Of a DNA stretch of 64,000 nucleotides, positions 48,566 to 57,439 are shown piece after piece. Position 1 is the stretch's first letter. Every line of letters begins with the position of its first letter. Under the pieces are notes generated by a model. It was given only the letters and a program-made list of their open reading frames with translations, made no database searches and was not told the origin of the DNA. A program made the translations under genes and the position numbers. Source of the DNA: Bog-532 sp963828445. GTDB taxonomy: Bacteria > Actinomycetota > Actinomycetes > Streptosporangiales > Streptosporangiaceae. The stretch lies in contig CAWHFP010000009.1 of the NCBI GenBank assembly GCA_963828445.1, positions 372,001 through 436,000 on the forward strand. Direction: 5' to 3'.

Positions 48566-50302
48566 ATGGCGGAGCTGACAATCCGGCCGGAAGATGTCCG
48601 GGACGCCCTGGCGCGCTTCGTCGAAGCGTACGAGCCGGCGTCCGCCTCCCTGGAGGAGGTCGGGACGGTCGTCGAATGCGGCGACGGCATCGCACGGGTC
48701 GAGGGTTTGCCCTCGGCCATGGCCAACGAACTTCTCGAATTCGAGGGCGGCACCCGCGGCCTGGCCCTGAACCTGGACATCCGCGAGATCGGTGTCGTCA
48801 TCCTCGGTGACTTCAGCAAGATCGAGGAAGGCCAGCAGGTCCGGCGGACCGGCGAGATCCTCTCGGTCCCGGTCGGGGACGCCTTCCTCGGCCGCGTGGT
48901 CGACCCGCTGGGCACCCCGCTGGACGGCCAGGGCGAGATCGGCGACACCGAGCTGCGGCAGCTGGAGACCCAGGCGCCCTCGGTGGTGGAACGGCAGTCG
49001 GTCAAGCAGCCGCTGCAGACCGGTATCAAGGCCATCGACGCCATGACCGCCATCGGCCGCGGCCAGCGGCAGCTGATCATCGGTGACCGGCAGACCGGTA
49101 AGACCGCCATCGCCATCGACACGATCATCAACCAGCGGGCCAACTGGGAGTCGGGCGACCCCGAGCGCCAGGTCCGCTGCATCTACGTGGCGATCGGGCA
49201 GAAGGGCTCGACCATCGCCTCGATCCGGCAGGCGCTGGAGGAGGCGGGCGCGCTCGAGTACACCACGATCGTGGCCTCACCGGCCTCGGACCCGTCGGGC
49301 TTCAAGTACATCGCGCCCTACACCGGCTCGGCCATCGGCCAGCACTGGATGTACCAGGGCAAGCACGCCCTGATCATCTTCGACGACCTGTCCAAGCAGG
49401 CCGAGGCCTACCGTGCGATCTCGCTGCTGCTGCGCCGCCCGCCGGGCCGCGAAGCCTACCCGGGCGACGTGTTCTACCTGCACTCGCGGCTGCTGGAGCG
49501 CTGCGCCAAGCTGTCCGACGAGCTGGGCGGCGGATCACTGACCGGGCTGCCGATCGTGGAGACCAAGGCCAACGACATCTCGGCCTACATCCCGACCAAC
49601 GTCATCTCGATCACCGACGGCCAGATCTTCCTGGAGACCGACCTGTTCAACTCCGGTGTCCGCCCGGCCATCAACGTCGGCCGGTCGGTGTCCCGGGTCG
49701 GCGGCTCGGCCCAGGTGCGGGCCATGCGCAAGGTGGCCGGCACGCTGCGGCTGTCGCTGTCCCAGTACCGCGACCTGGAGTCGTTCGCGGCCTTCGCCTC
49801 CGACCTGGACGCGGCCTCCCGGGCCCAGCTGGACCGGGGCGCGCGCCTGGTCGAGCTGCTCAAGCAGCCCCAGTACGACCCGTTCCCGGTCGAGAACGAG
49901 GTCGTCTCGATCTGGGCCGGCACCAACGGCCACCTGGACGACGTGCCGGTCGACGACGTGTCGCGGTTCGAGTCCGAGTTCCTGGAGAGCCTCAAGCGCA
50001 ACAACGCGGGCATCCTGGACTCGATCCGGGAGACCAACGACCTGTCCGACGACACGGTGAGCTCGCTCAAGGACGCCATCGACCAGTTCCGCCGCACGTT
50101 CGAGAAGAGCAACGGCGAACTGCTGGTCAGCGAGGAAGACGCCGATCCGCTCTCGGCCGAGGAGACCGGCCAGGAGACCGTGAAGAAGTACCGCAACCAG
50201 CAGCCCGAAGAGGGCCCGGTGGACGCGAACAGCGCGCGCGGCGGCGAGCCGGCGTCCGACTCAGGCTCATCCAACGGCGACTCGTCCGGAGGGAACAGCT
50301 AA
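48566..50302 (+). CDS. atpA: ATP synthase subunit alpha
   Basis: A 578-residue F1 subunit with the non-catalytic nucleotide site. Walker A is GDRQTGKTAIAID, Walker B region HALIIFDDLSKQAEAY, and the conserved arginine finger lies in the SVSRVGGSAQ segment. It starts at ATG 48566 with GAGGA upstream. The C-terminus extends about 50 residues past the usual end as an acidic/Ser/Gly tail (QQPEEGPVDANSARGG, ending SSGGNS), longer than most alpha subunits. Confidence 0.97.
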   Translation: MAELTIRPEDVRDALARFVEAYEPASASLEEVGTVVECGDGIARVEGLPSAMANELLEFEGGTRGLALNLDIREIGVVILGDFSKIEEGQQVRRTGEILSVPVGDAFLGRVVDPLGTPLDGQGEIGDTELRQLETQAPSVVERQSVKQPLQTGIKAIDAMTAIGRGQRQLIIGDRQTGKTAIAIDTIINQRANWESGDPERQVRCIYVAIGQKGSTIASIRQALEEAGALEYTTIVASPASDPSGFKYIAPYTGSAIGQHWMYQGKHALIIFDDLSKQAEAYRAISLLLRRPPGREAYPGDVFYLHSRLLERCAKLSDELGGGSLTGLPIVETKANDISAYIPTNVISITDGQIFLETDLFNSGVRPAINVGRSVSRVGGSAQVRAMRKVAGTLRLSLSQYRDLESFAAFASDLDAASRAQLDRGARLVELLKQPQYDPFPVENEVVSIWAGTNGHLDDVPVDDVSRFESEFLESLKRNNAGILDSIRETNDLSDDTVSSLKDAIDQFRRTFEKSNGELLVSEEDADPLSAEETGQETVKKYRNQQPEEGPVDANSARGGEPASDSGSSNGDSSGGNS

Positions 50303-50304
50303 GC

Positions 50305-51216
50305 ATGGCGGCCAGCCTTCGCGCCGTCCGGCAGCGGATCCGGGCGGTCCAGTCGATCGGCAAGATCACCCGGGCCCAGGAGCTGATCGCCTCGTCGCGG
50401 ATCATCCGGGCCCAGCAGCGCATGCGCGACGCCGGGCCGTACGCGCGTGAGCTGACCCGGGCCGTGGAGGCGGTGGTCAGCCGGACCTCCACCCTCAACC
50501 ACCCGCTGACCGCCGAGCCGGAGTCGGTGACCCGGGCCGCGGTCCTGGTGCTGACCAGCGACTCGGGCTTCGCCGGGGCGTTCAACACCAACGTGCTGCG
50601 GGAGGAGGCCCGGCTGCTGCGCACGCTGTCCGACCGCAACGTCGAGGCCGTCCCGTTCGTGGCCGGGCGCAAGGGCATCGGCTGGCACCGGGCCCGCGAC
50701 ATCGAGATCGCCCACCAGTACAACGGGTTCTCGGTGCGGCCCTCGGTCAGCGACGCCACCACGATCACCAACGACCTGCTGGAAGCGTTCGACGCCAACG
50801 CCGAGGACGGCGGGGTCGACGAGATCTACATCGTCCGCACCGAGTTCGTGTCGATGCTGACCCAGCGGCCGCTGGTGGCCCGGCTGCTCCCGTTGGAGAT
50901 CGAGGAGAGCGAGGGCCAGCCCGAGGGCGGCCCGCTGCCCATGTACGAGTTCGAGCCGTCCCCCGACATCGTGCTGGACCGGCTGCTGCCGCAGTACGTG
51001 GAGGGCCGGATCTTCTACGCGATGCTGGAGGCGGCCGCGTCCGAGCTGGCCTCGCGCCGCCGGGCGATGAAGGCGGCCACCGACAACGCCAACGACCTGA
51101 CGGAGCGGCTGACCCGGGAAGCCAACAACGCCCGGCAGGCCGAGATCACCCAGGAAATCAGCGAGATCGTGGGCGGCGCCAACGCCATGGCCGACGCCAC
51201 GGCAGAGAGTGAGTGA
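50305..51216 (+). CDS. atpG: ATP synthase subunit gamma
   Basis: A 303-residue central-stalk subunit. It starts AASLRAVRQRIRAVQSIGKITRAQELIASSRI, the N-terminal helix of the rotor coiled coil. It ends with the matching C-terminal helix SRRRAMKAATDNANDLTERL...NNARQAEITQEISEIVGGANA. It has 2 bases between it and atpA, and the stop is 8 bases before the atpD start. Confidence 0.97.
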   Translation: MAASLRAVRQRIRAVQSIGKITRAQELIASSRIIRAQQRMRDAGPYARELTRAVEAVVSRTSTLNHPLTAEPESVTRAAVLVLTSDSGFAGAFNTNVLREEARLLRTLSDRNVEAVPFVAGRKGIGWHRARDIEIAHQYNGFSVRPSVSDATTITNDLLEAFDANAEDGGVDEIYIVRTEFVSMLTQRPLVARLLPLEIEESEGQPEGGPLPMYEFEPSPDIVLDRLLPQYVEGRIFYAMLEAAASELASRRRAMKAATDNANDLTERLTREANNARQAEITQEISEIVGGANAMADATAESE

Positions 51217-51224
51217 GTAGGAAA

Positions 51225-52676
51225 ATGACCGCGACCGCAGAAAACACCGCGGAGAGCACGGGCGGCGCGCCGGGGACCGGCCGGGTCGCGCGGGTGATCG
51301 GCCCCGTCGTTGACGTGGAATTCTCCTCCGATTCGATGCCCGAGATCTACAACGCCCTGCACGTTGACGTCACCATCGGCGAGGTGACCAGGACGCTGAC
51401 CCTCGAGGTCGAGCAGCACATCGGCGACGACGTGGTGCGGGCCATCTCCCTGGCCCCGACCGACGGCCTGGTCCGCGGGGCCGAGGTCTCCGACACCGGC
51501 GCGCCGATCGAGGTCCCGGTGGGCGAGGTGACCAAGGGGCACGTGTTCAACACCCTGGGCGAGAGCCTGGACGTGCCGCTCTCCGAGCTCAAGATCGAAG
51601 AGCGCTGGCCGATCCACCGCGACCCGCCGCCGCTGGACCAGCTCGAGCCGCGGACCGAACACTTCGTGACCGGCATCAAGGTCCTCGACCTGCTCACCCC
51701 CTACGTACGCGGCGGCAAGATCGGCCTGTTCGGCGGCGCGGGGGTGGGCAAGACCGTGCTCATCCAGGAGATGATCCGCCGGGTGGCGCAGAACTTCTCC
51801 GGTGTGTCGGTGTTCGCCGGCGTGGGGGAGCGCACCCGTGAGGGCAACGACCTCTGGGTGGAGATGACCGAGTCCGGCGTCATCAACGACACCGCGCTGG
51901 TCTTCGGCCAGATGGACGAGCCGCCGGGCACCCGGCTGCGGGTGGCGCTGACCGCGCTGACCATGGCCGAGTACTTCCGCGACGTCGAGCGCCAGGACGT
52001 GCTGCTGTTCATCGACAACATCTTCCGGTTCACCCAGGCCGGGTCCGAGGTGTCGACCCTGCTGGGCCGGATGCCGTCGGCCGTGGGTTACCAGCCCACC
52101 CTGGCCGACGAGATGGGCCAGCTGCAGGAGCGGATCACCTCGACCCGTGGTCACTCGATCACCTCCATGCAGGCGATCTACGTGCCCGCCGACGACATCA
52201 CCGACCCGGCCCCGCACACCACGTTCGCCCACCTGGACGCGACCACCACGCTGTCCCGGGCGATCACCGAGAAGGGCATCTACCCGGCGGTGGACCCGCT
52301 GGACTCCACGTCCCGGATCCTGGACGCCCGCTACGTGGGCCAGGAGCACTACGACGTGGCCCGCACCGTGCAGCAGATTCTGCAGCGTTACAACGAGCTG
52401 CAGGACATCATCGCTATCCTCGGTGTGGACGAACTGGGCGAGGACGACCAGGTCGTGGTGCGCCGGGCGCGCCGCATCGAGCGGTTCCTGTCTCAGCCGA
52501 TGTTCGTGGCCGAGCAGTTCACCGGCCAGCCCGGGGTGTTCACGCCGCTGGAGGAGACGATCTCCTCGTTCAAGGCGATCACCGAGGGCAAGTACGACAA
52601 CCTGCCGGAGCAGGCGTTCTTCATGTGTGGCGGGATCGAGGACGTGGAGAAGAAGGCCAGGGAGATGGAGAAGTGA
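51225..52676 (+). CDS. atpD: ATP synthase subunit beta
   Basis: A 483-residue catalytic F1 subunit. Walker A is GGAGVGKTVLIQE, the catalytic Glu is in VGERTREGNDL, Walker B is VLLFIDNIFRF, and the DELSEED-equivalent is ILGVDELGEDDQ. ATG 51225 is chosen; the GTG at 51213 overlaps atpG and adds four residues. It overlaps atpC by 4 bases. Confidence 0.97.
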   Translation: MTATAENTAESTGGAPGTGRVARVIGPVVDVEFSSDSMPEIYNALHVDVTIGEVTRTLTLEVEQHIGDDVVRAISLAPTDGLVRGAEVSDTGAPIEVPVGEVTKGHVFNTLGESLDVPLSELKIEERWPIHRDPPPLDQLEPRTEHFVTGIKVLDLLTPYVRGGKIGLFGGAGVGKTVLIQEMIRRVAQNFSGVSVFAGVGERTREGNDLWVEMTESGVINDTALVFGQMDEPPGTRLRVALTALTMAEYFRDVERQDVLLFIDNIFRFTQAGSEVSTLLGRMPSAVGYQPTLADEMGQLQERITSTRGHSITSMQAIYVPADDITDPAPHTTFAHLDATTTLSRAITEKGIYPAVDPLDSTSRILDARYVGQEHYDVARTVQQILQRYNELQDIIAILGVDELGEDDQVVVRRARRIERFLSQPMFVAEQFTGQPGVFTPLEETISSFKAITEGKYDNLPEQAFFMCGGIEDVEKKAREMEK

Positions 52677-53080
52677 CCTTGCACGTCGAGGTCGTCGTCG
52701 CGGACCGCGAACTGTGGGCCGGTGAGGCCAGCATGGTCATCGCGAAGACGCTCGAAGGTGACATCGGGGTCCTCACCGGCCACCCGCCGGTGCTCGGCAT
52801 CCTGGCCGAGGGCAGCATCGTCCGCGTCCTGGACCCCGAGGGGTCCGGGGCGGACGGCGAGGCCGGGTCCGGCGGGGAGGTGACCGCCGCGGTCAGCGGC
52901 GGCTTCCTCTCGGTGGCCGACGACCAGATTTCCATTCTCGCCGTCGACGCTCAGCTGGGCCGCGAGGTCGACACCTCCGCGGCCCGCTCCGCGCTGGACG
53001 AGGCCAGTCCGGGTGACGAAGAGTCCACCGAGGCCAGGTACGCCCGGGCGCAGCTGCGAGCCGCGGGCGAACAGGCCTGA
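52673..53080 (+). CDS. atpC: ATP synthase subunit epsilon
   Basis: A 135-residue regulatory F1 subunit starting at GTG 52673 (TLHVEVVVADRELWAGEASMVIAKTLEGDIGVLTGHPPVLGIL). The N-terminal beta-sandwich is complete except for a Gly/Ser/Glu-rich insertion (PEGSGADGEAGSGG) in a hairpin loop. The C-terminal helical part is short and acidic, as in other actinobacteria. It ends the atp operon proper. Confidence 0.94.
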   Translation: MTLHVEVVVADRELWAGEASMVIAKTLEGDIGVLTGHPPVLGILAEGSIVRVLDPEGSGADGEAGSGGEVTAAVSGGFLSVADDQISILAVDAQLGREVDTSAARSALDEASPGDEESTEARYARAQLRAAGEQA

Positions 53081-53092
53081 CGAGGGCCGGGA

Positions 53093-53542
53093 GTGGGAGG
53101 TGCGCTGGCTCTCGACGCGGCCTGGATCTTCGCCGCCTTCCTGCTCGTCCTGGTCCTGATCGCGACCGGTATCGCCGGCCGCCGCTTCCTGCTGGAGCGC
53201 GGCGGCGGTACCGTCGACTGCGGCCTGCGCCGGGTCGCCGCCAGCGGTGCCTGGCGCCCCGGCGTCGCCGCCTACTCCGGTGACCAGTTCCGCTGGTACC
53301 ACCAGTTCAGCGTGGTCCTGCGCCCCCAGGCCATCCTGGAACGCCGCACGCTGAACGTGGCCGCCCGCCGGATGGCCACCCCGGCCGAGAGCGCCGCCCT
53401 CGGACCGGGGCTTTTTATCGTCGAATGCGACGTCGGCGGCCGGGAGCGCGTCGAGCTGGCCATGTCCGAGGCCGCCCTGACCGGCTTCCTGTCCTGGCTG
53501 GAGGCCGCGCCCCCCGGCTCCTACCTGGACCAGATCGCCTAG
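53093..53542 (+). CDS. DUF2550-family membrane protein
   Basis: A 149-residue protein. One N-terminal helix (AAWIFAAFLLVLVLIATGIAG) is followed by RRFLLERGGGTVDCGLR and a soluble beta-rich domain (GVAAYSGDQFRWYHQFSVVLRPQAIL). This matches the DUF2550 proteins that follow atpC in actinobacteria; function unknown. The start is GTG 53093. Its stop TAG shares the palindrome CTAG with the stop of the convergent adenosyltransferase, a 4-base overlap. Confidence 0.85.
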   Translation: MGGALALDAAWIFAAFLLVLVLIATGIAGRRFLLERGGGTVDCGLRRVAASGAWRPGVAAYSGDQFRWYHQFSVVLRPQAILERRTLNVAARRMATPAESAALGPGLFIVECDVGGRERVELAMSEAALTGFLSWLEAAPPGSYLDQIA

Positions 53543-54135
53543 CGCTCGCCGCCGGGCCTCCAGAGGATGTCACCATGCCCGGCATTGGCCTGGCGGCACA
53601 GGATGAACAGCAGGTCCGACAGCCGGTTCAGGTACTTCGCGGTCAGCGGGTTCACGGTCTCCCCGTGCTCGGCGTACGCGGCCCAGGCGGTCCGCTCGGC
53701 CCGCCGGGTCACGGTCCGGGCCGTGTGCAGCAGCGCCGCGGCCGGGGTGCCCCCGGGCAGCACGAAGCTGCGCAGCACCGGCAGCCCTTCGTTGTACTGG
53801 TCGCAGGCCTGCTCCAGCCGCTCGATGTAGCTGCCGTCGATCCGCAGCGGCGGGTACGGCGGGTTCTCGCTGATCGGGTTGGCCAGGTCCGCCCCCACGT
53901 CGAACATCTCGTTCTGCACCCGGTTCAGCAGCGCGGTCAGCTCCGGCCCGGGCTGCCCGAGGGCGATCGCCACCCCGATGGCGCAGTTGGCCTCCTCCAC
54001 GTCGGCGTAGGCGGCCAGGCGGCGGTCGGTCTTCGGGGCCCGGTCGCCGTTGGCCAGCGCCGTGCTGCCGTCGTCGCCGGTCCTGGTGTAGATGCGGGAC
54101 AGCACCACGGGTTCGTCCCTGCGCTTCGGTGGCAT
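53539..54135 (-). CDS. Cob(I)yrinic acid a,c-diamide adenosyltransferase (PduO type)
   Basis: A 198-residue ATP:corrinoid adenosyltransferase that makes the adenosyl form of vitamin B12. The N-terminal ATP site is SRIYTRTGDDGSTALANGDRAPKTD. Other signatures are AAYADVEEANCAIGVA, FDVGADLANP, SFVLPGGTPAAALLHTARTVTRRAERTA and YLNRLSDLLFILCR. ATG 54135 precedes PPKRRDEPVVL; the open frame further upstream is non-conserved. It is the usual neighbour of the atp-DUF2550 block. Confidence 0.92.
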   Translation of the reverse strand: MPPKRRDEPVVLSRIYTRTGDDGSTALANGDRAPKTDRRLAAYADVEEANCAIGVAIALGQPGPELTALLNRVQNEMFDVGADLANPISENPPYPPLRIDGSYIERLEQACDQYNEGLPVLRSFVLPGGTPAAALLHTARTVTRRAERTAWAAYAEHGETVNPLTAKYLNRLSDLLFILCRQANAGHGDILWRPGGER

Positions 54136-54533
54136 GCCCCCCAGCCTAGGGGGCGCCCACCCGCGACCCCGGGGCGAGATGTTCCCGCCCGTGCCGACGC
54201 GCCGGGTCCGTCCCAAATGCGCACAGCATTCACGCTCTGTAGCGACCTCGATGTCCGGCCTATCGGGACATGTCGGTCACGCATACGCAGCGATACACGC
54301 CGGTATCAAAAAGTGATCAATAACTGACCTGCGAGTATTCACTTTCAGCCGGGCCTGTGGCAGGCTATCGAACACGCAGGGTAAACAGTCAGGATCGAAG
54401 AGTAGTCCAATGACGGATGATTTTCGGTCATAACCTGCGTCCGGCTGACTGCGACCGCTAACTAAGCGTAGCGGAACAGTCGCCAGCCGGGGCCCGATGA
54501 ATCTCGGGGGCTCATCGGACCCTGGTCTTTCGG
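54136..54533. other. Gap after the housekeeping block, no gene seen
   Basis: About 400 bases with lower GC at 54290-54450. It contains an inverted repeat, ATGTCC at 54251-54256 pairing with GGACAT at 54266-54271, roughly 115 bases upstream of the adenosyltransferase start. That is a possible operator or leader hairpin. No cobalamin-riboswitch-like core could be recognised, and no coding frame is supported. Confidence 0.4.
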
Positions 54534-54568
54534 GGGAGCGCTCCCGGTCGGTACACCCGGCCGGGAGC
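54534..54568 (-). terminator. Overlapping palindromes downstream of the aldehyde dehydrogenase
   Basis: GCTCCCGG (54540-54547) pairs with CCGGGAGC (54561-54568) around a 13-base loop, forming a hairpin 32 bases past the aldehyde dehydrogenase stop. A second palindrome, GGGAGCGCTCCC at 54534-54545, shares the left arm. This inner 12-mer is also the core of the TGGGAGCGCTCCCA box bound by CebR/CelR repressors, but no promoter or sugar gene is placed to use it, so I favour termination. Confidence 0.5.
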
Positions 54569-54599
54569 CACCCTCGCCGGTCACACGAGCCCGGCCGCC

Positions 54600-56147
54600 T
54601 CAGCCGCGCGCCCCCGGCCCCTGGCGGCGGCCGTGCAGGAAGCGCACCATTCCCAGCGTCCGGTTCAGGTCCTTCTCCGACCGCCCGAACGACGTCAGAT
54701 TCATAGGCGGCTTCATCCACTGGCTGGCGATGGACTTGGCCCGGGTGAACTCCCGCAGCCCGTCGGCCCCGTGGATACGCCCGAACCCGGACTCCCCGAC
54801 CCCCCCGAACGGCAGGGCGGGCACGAGCATGAACGACACCACCGAGTTGATCGCGGCCGCCCCGGAGCGCAAAGAACGAGCGGCCACCATGGCCCGCCGG
54901 CGGCTGCCCGAGAAGATGGTCGCCCCCAGCCCGTACGAGCTGGCGTTGGCCAGGCGGACCCCCTCTTCCAGGCTGGCCACCCGCCGCACGGTCAGGGTCG
55001 GGCCGAACGTCTCTTCCGTCACCGCCGACGCATCCTCGGGCACGTCGGTGAGGATGACCGGCCGGACGTACCCGCCGTCGATGGCGTCGTCGGCCGATTC
55101 GAGCGGCGACGGCAGGGCCCGCCCGCCGCGGGCGACCGCGTCGGCCAGGTGGCGCCGGATCACCTCGATCTGCGACGGCATGGTCATGGGGCCGTAGGCG
55201 GCGCCCGGCTCGCTGCCGGGGCGCAGGCCGGAGACCCGTTCGGTCAGCTTGGCCAGGAACGTCTCGTAGACCGGGTCGGCCACGTAGACGCGTTCGACGC
55301 CGATGCAGGTCTGGCCGGCGTTGGACAGGCCGCCCCAGGCGGCGGCGTCGGCGGCCGCGTTGAGGTCGGCGTCGGCGTCGACGATGAGGGCGTCCTTGCC
55401 GCCGCATTCGGCGATGACCGGGGTCAGGCTGGCGGCGGCGGTGGCCATGACCTTGCGCGCGGTGGCCGCCGACCCGGTGAACGCGAGCTTGTCGACCCCG
55501 GCCGCGGTGAGGGCCGCGCCGGTCCGGCCGTCCCCGGTCAGCAGCTGGAGCACGGGCTGGGGCGCGTCCGGTCCGGCCGCCTCGGCGAACGAGCGCACCA
55601 GGTACTCACCCACGGCGGGCGTGAACTCGCTGGGCTTGAAGATCACCGCGTTCCCGGCCGCCAGCGCGTAGGCGATCGAGCCCATCGGGGTCAGCACCGG
55701 GTAGTTCCACGGGCCGATCACGCCGATGACGCCGAGCGGCTGGTATTCGACGGTGGCGGTCAGGTTGAGCGCGGTCACGCCGCTGAACACCCGGTGCGGC
55801 CCGAGCACCCGCCGGGCGTGCCGGGCGGCCCAGTCGATGTGCAGGATGGCCAGCACGATCTCGAGCTTGGCGTCGTCGGCGGGCTTGCCGGTCTCGTCGT
55901 GGACCAGGTCGGCCAGCCCGTCCAGGTGCTGGGTCAGGTGCGACTTCCAGTCCAGCAGGCGGTTGCGGCGGTCCCGCCAGCCCCGGTCGGCCCACCAGCG
56001 GGCGGCCTCGCGGGCGCGGCTCACCGCCACCGCGGCCTGGTCCGGCCCGGCCACCGGGAACGTGGCGATGACCTGCCCGGTCGCCGGATTCAGCGTTTCG
56101 AACGTGCCGGTCTCCCCGTCGGTGCGGGGAGTCTGGGAGGTTGTCAT
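54600..56147 (-). CDS. NAD(P)-dependent aldehyde dehydrogenase
   Basis: A 515-residue ALDH oxidising an aldehyde to the acid. Motifs are GVIGPWNYPVLTPMG (cofactor), AVIFKPSEFTP, KLAFTGSAATARKVM, PVIAECGGKDALIVD with the general-base Glu, and NAGQTCIGVERVYV with the catalytic Cys. The C-terminus is LPFGGVGESGFGRIHGADGLREFTRAKSI. The Cys-centred motif and PFGGVGESG-type end resemble succinate-semialdehyde/long-chain ALDHs; the substrate is uncertain. ATG 56147 starts TTSQTPRTD. It diverges from the RibD-like gene. Confidence 0.92.
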   Translation of the reverse strand: MTTSQTPRTDGETGTFETLNPATGQVIATFPVAGPDQAAVAVSRAREAARWWADRGWRDRRNRLLDWKSHLTQHLDGLADLVHDETGKPADDAKLEIVLAILHIDWAARHARRVLGPHRVFSGVTALNLTATVEYQPLGVIGVIGPWNYPVLTPMGSIAYALAAGNAVIFKPSEFTPAVGEYLVRSFAEAAGPDAPQPVLQLLTGDGRTGAALTAAGVDKLAFTGSAATARKVMATAAASLTPVIAECGGKDALIVDADADLNAAADAAAWGGLSNAGQTCIGVERVYVADPVYETFLAKLTERVSGLRPGSEPGAAYGPMTMPSQIEVIRRHLADAVARGGRALPSPLESADDAIDGGYVRPVILTDVPEDASAVTEETFGPTLTVRRVASLEEGVRLANASSYGLGATIFSGSRRRAMVAARSLRSGAAAINSVVSFMLVPALPFGGVGESGFGRIHGADGLREFTRAKSIASQWMKPPMNLTSFGRSEKDLNRTLGMVRFLHGRRQGPGARG

Positions 56148-56228
56148 GGGGCACCGCCGTCCTGCCGAGGCCTGGAGTGTTAAGTAAATCACTGGGCGGG
56201 CGCCAGAAACTACCCGCCAGTAGCAAAC

Positions 56229-56251
56229 GGCCCGGGTCAACGACCCGGGCC
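56229..56251. promoter_or_regulatory. Perfect 10-bp-stem hairpin just before the RibD-like gene
   Basis: GGCCCGGGTC and GACCCGGGCC pair around an AAC loop. The hairpin ends 18 bases before the TTG start and 7 bases before the GGGGAG ribosome binding site of the RibD-like gene. In the other direction it lies 82 bases before the aldehyde dehydrogenase start. It could be a symmetric operator for both genes or a leader hairpin affecting translation. Confidence 0.5.
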
Positions 56252-56269
56252 AACGACAGGGGAGACCCG

Positions 56270-57439
56270 TTGCCGACTCGTCCCTACGTGCTGATCAGCT
56301 GCGCCATGTCGGTGGACGGCCGGATCGACGACGCCAGCCCGGAGCGGCTGGTGCTGTCCGGCCCGGCCGACCTGGCCCGCGTCGATGAGCTGCGGGCCAG
56401 CTGCGACGCGATCGTGGTCGGCGCCAACACGATCCGGCGCGACAACCCGCGGCTGCTCGTCCGCGACCCGGGGTTGCGGGCCCGCCGGGTGGCGGCCGGG
56501 CGATCCGAGCACCCGGTCCGGGTCACGCTGACCAGCCGCGGCGACCTGGACCCGGCCGCGCGATTCTTCCGCCCGCCCGCCGGGCCCGCCTTCCCGGGGT
56601 CGCCCGCGGCCCGCCCGCCGCTGGTCTACTGCGCCAGCCCCGCCGTCCCGGCCGCCCGGGCCCGGCTCGGGACCCTCGCCGAGATCATCGACGCCGGTGA
56701 CCCTGCTTCCGTCCCGTTCATGTTCCAGCATTTGATCGAAGGTGGGTGTGCGCGCGTCCTGGTCGAGGGCGGGGCGACCGTGTTGCGCGAGGTTCTGGTG
56801 TCCGGCCTGGCCGACGAGCTGCAGCTGGCGGTGGCCCCGTTCTTCGTGGGCCAGGAGGCCGCCCCGTCCTTCGCGTTGCCGGGCCCGTATCCGGCCGGCC
56901 CGGCCGATCCGATGACCCTGGCCGAGGTGCGCCGGGTCGACGGGGTGGTGGCCCTGCGCTACCTGCTCGGCCCGGGCGGGACCGACACCCGGTTCCTGCG
57001 GGCGGCGATCGAGCTGTCCCGGCAGTGCCCGCCGTCCGACACCGCGTTCGCGGTCGGGGCCATCGTGGTCTCGGCGGCCGGGGACATCATGGCCACCGGG
57101 TTCTCCCGCGAGCAGGAGTCACAGGATCACGCCGAGGAGGTGGCCCTGCGCCAGCTGGATCCGGCCGACCCGCGCCTGGCCACGGCCACCATCTACACCT
57201 CACTGGTCCCGTGCGGGGACCGCGCGTCCCGCCCGGTCACCTGCGTCCAGCACATCCTGGCCGCGGGCATCGGCCGGGTGGTGTTCGCCTGGCGCGAGCC
57301 CCCCATCTTCGCCGAAGGCCGCGGCGCCGAGCAGCTGCGCGCGGCCGGCGTCACCGTGGTCGAGCTCCCCGGCCTGGCCGGCGACGCGGCCGCCATCAAC
57401 GCCCACCTCATGGGGCCAGCGCCTCAACCCCCGCGATGA
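56270..57439 (+). CDS. RibD-like bifunctional protein with reversed domain order (reductase then deaminase)
   Basis: A 389-residue fusion. Residues 1-~240 are a RibD C-type/dihydrofolate-reductase-fold reductase: RPYVLISCAMSVDGRIDD, DAIVVGANTIRRDNPRLLVRDP, CARVLVEGGATVLREVLVSGLADELQLAVAPFFVG. Residues ~245-389 are a zinc-dependent cytidine/deoxycytidylate-type deaminase: SQDHAEEVALRQL (His and catalytic Glu) and LVPCGDRASRPVTCVQHIL (two Cys). Classical riboflavin RibD has deaminase first, reductase second. TTG 56270 is the start, with GGGGAG 5 bases upstream; the frame before it is non-conserved. No other rib genes are near, so a role in riboflavin, deazaflavin or specialised metabolism is open. 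Confidence 0.8.
   Translation: MPTRPYVLISCAMSVDGRIDDASPERLVLSGPADLARVDELRASCDAIVVGANTIRRDNPRLLVRDPGLRARRVAAGRSEHPVRVTLTSRGDLDPAARFFRPPAGPAFPGSPAARPPLVYCASPAVPAARARLGTLAEIIDAGDPASVPFMFQHLIEGGCARVLVEGGATVLREVLVSGLADELQLAVAPFFVGQEAAPSFALPGPYPAGPADPMTLAEVRRVDGVVALRYLLGPGGTDTRFLRAAIELSRQCPPSDTAFAVGAIVVSAAGDIMATGFSREQESQDHAEEVALRQLDPADPRLATATIYTSLVPCGDRASRPVTCVQHILAAGIGRVVFAWREPPIFAEGRGAEQLRAAGVTVVELPGLAGDAAAINAHLMGPAPQPPR

Noticed and set aside
53425..54327. 300-residue + strand frame over the adenosyltransferase
   Set aside because: Antisense shadow; the minus strand holds the complete PduO-type enzyme.
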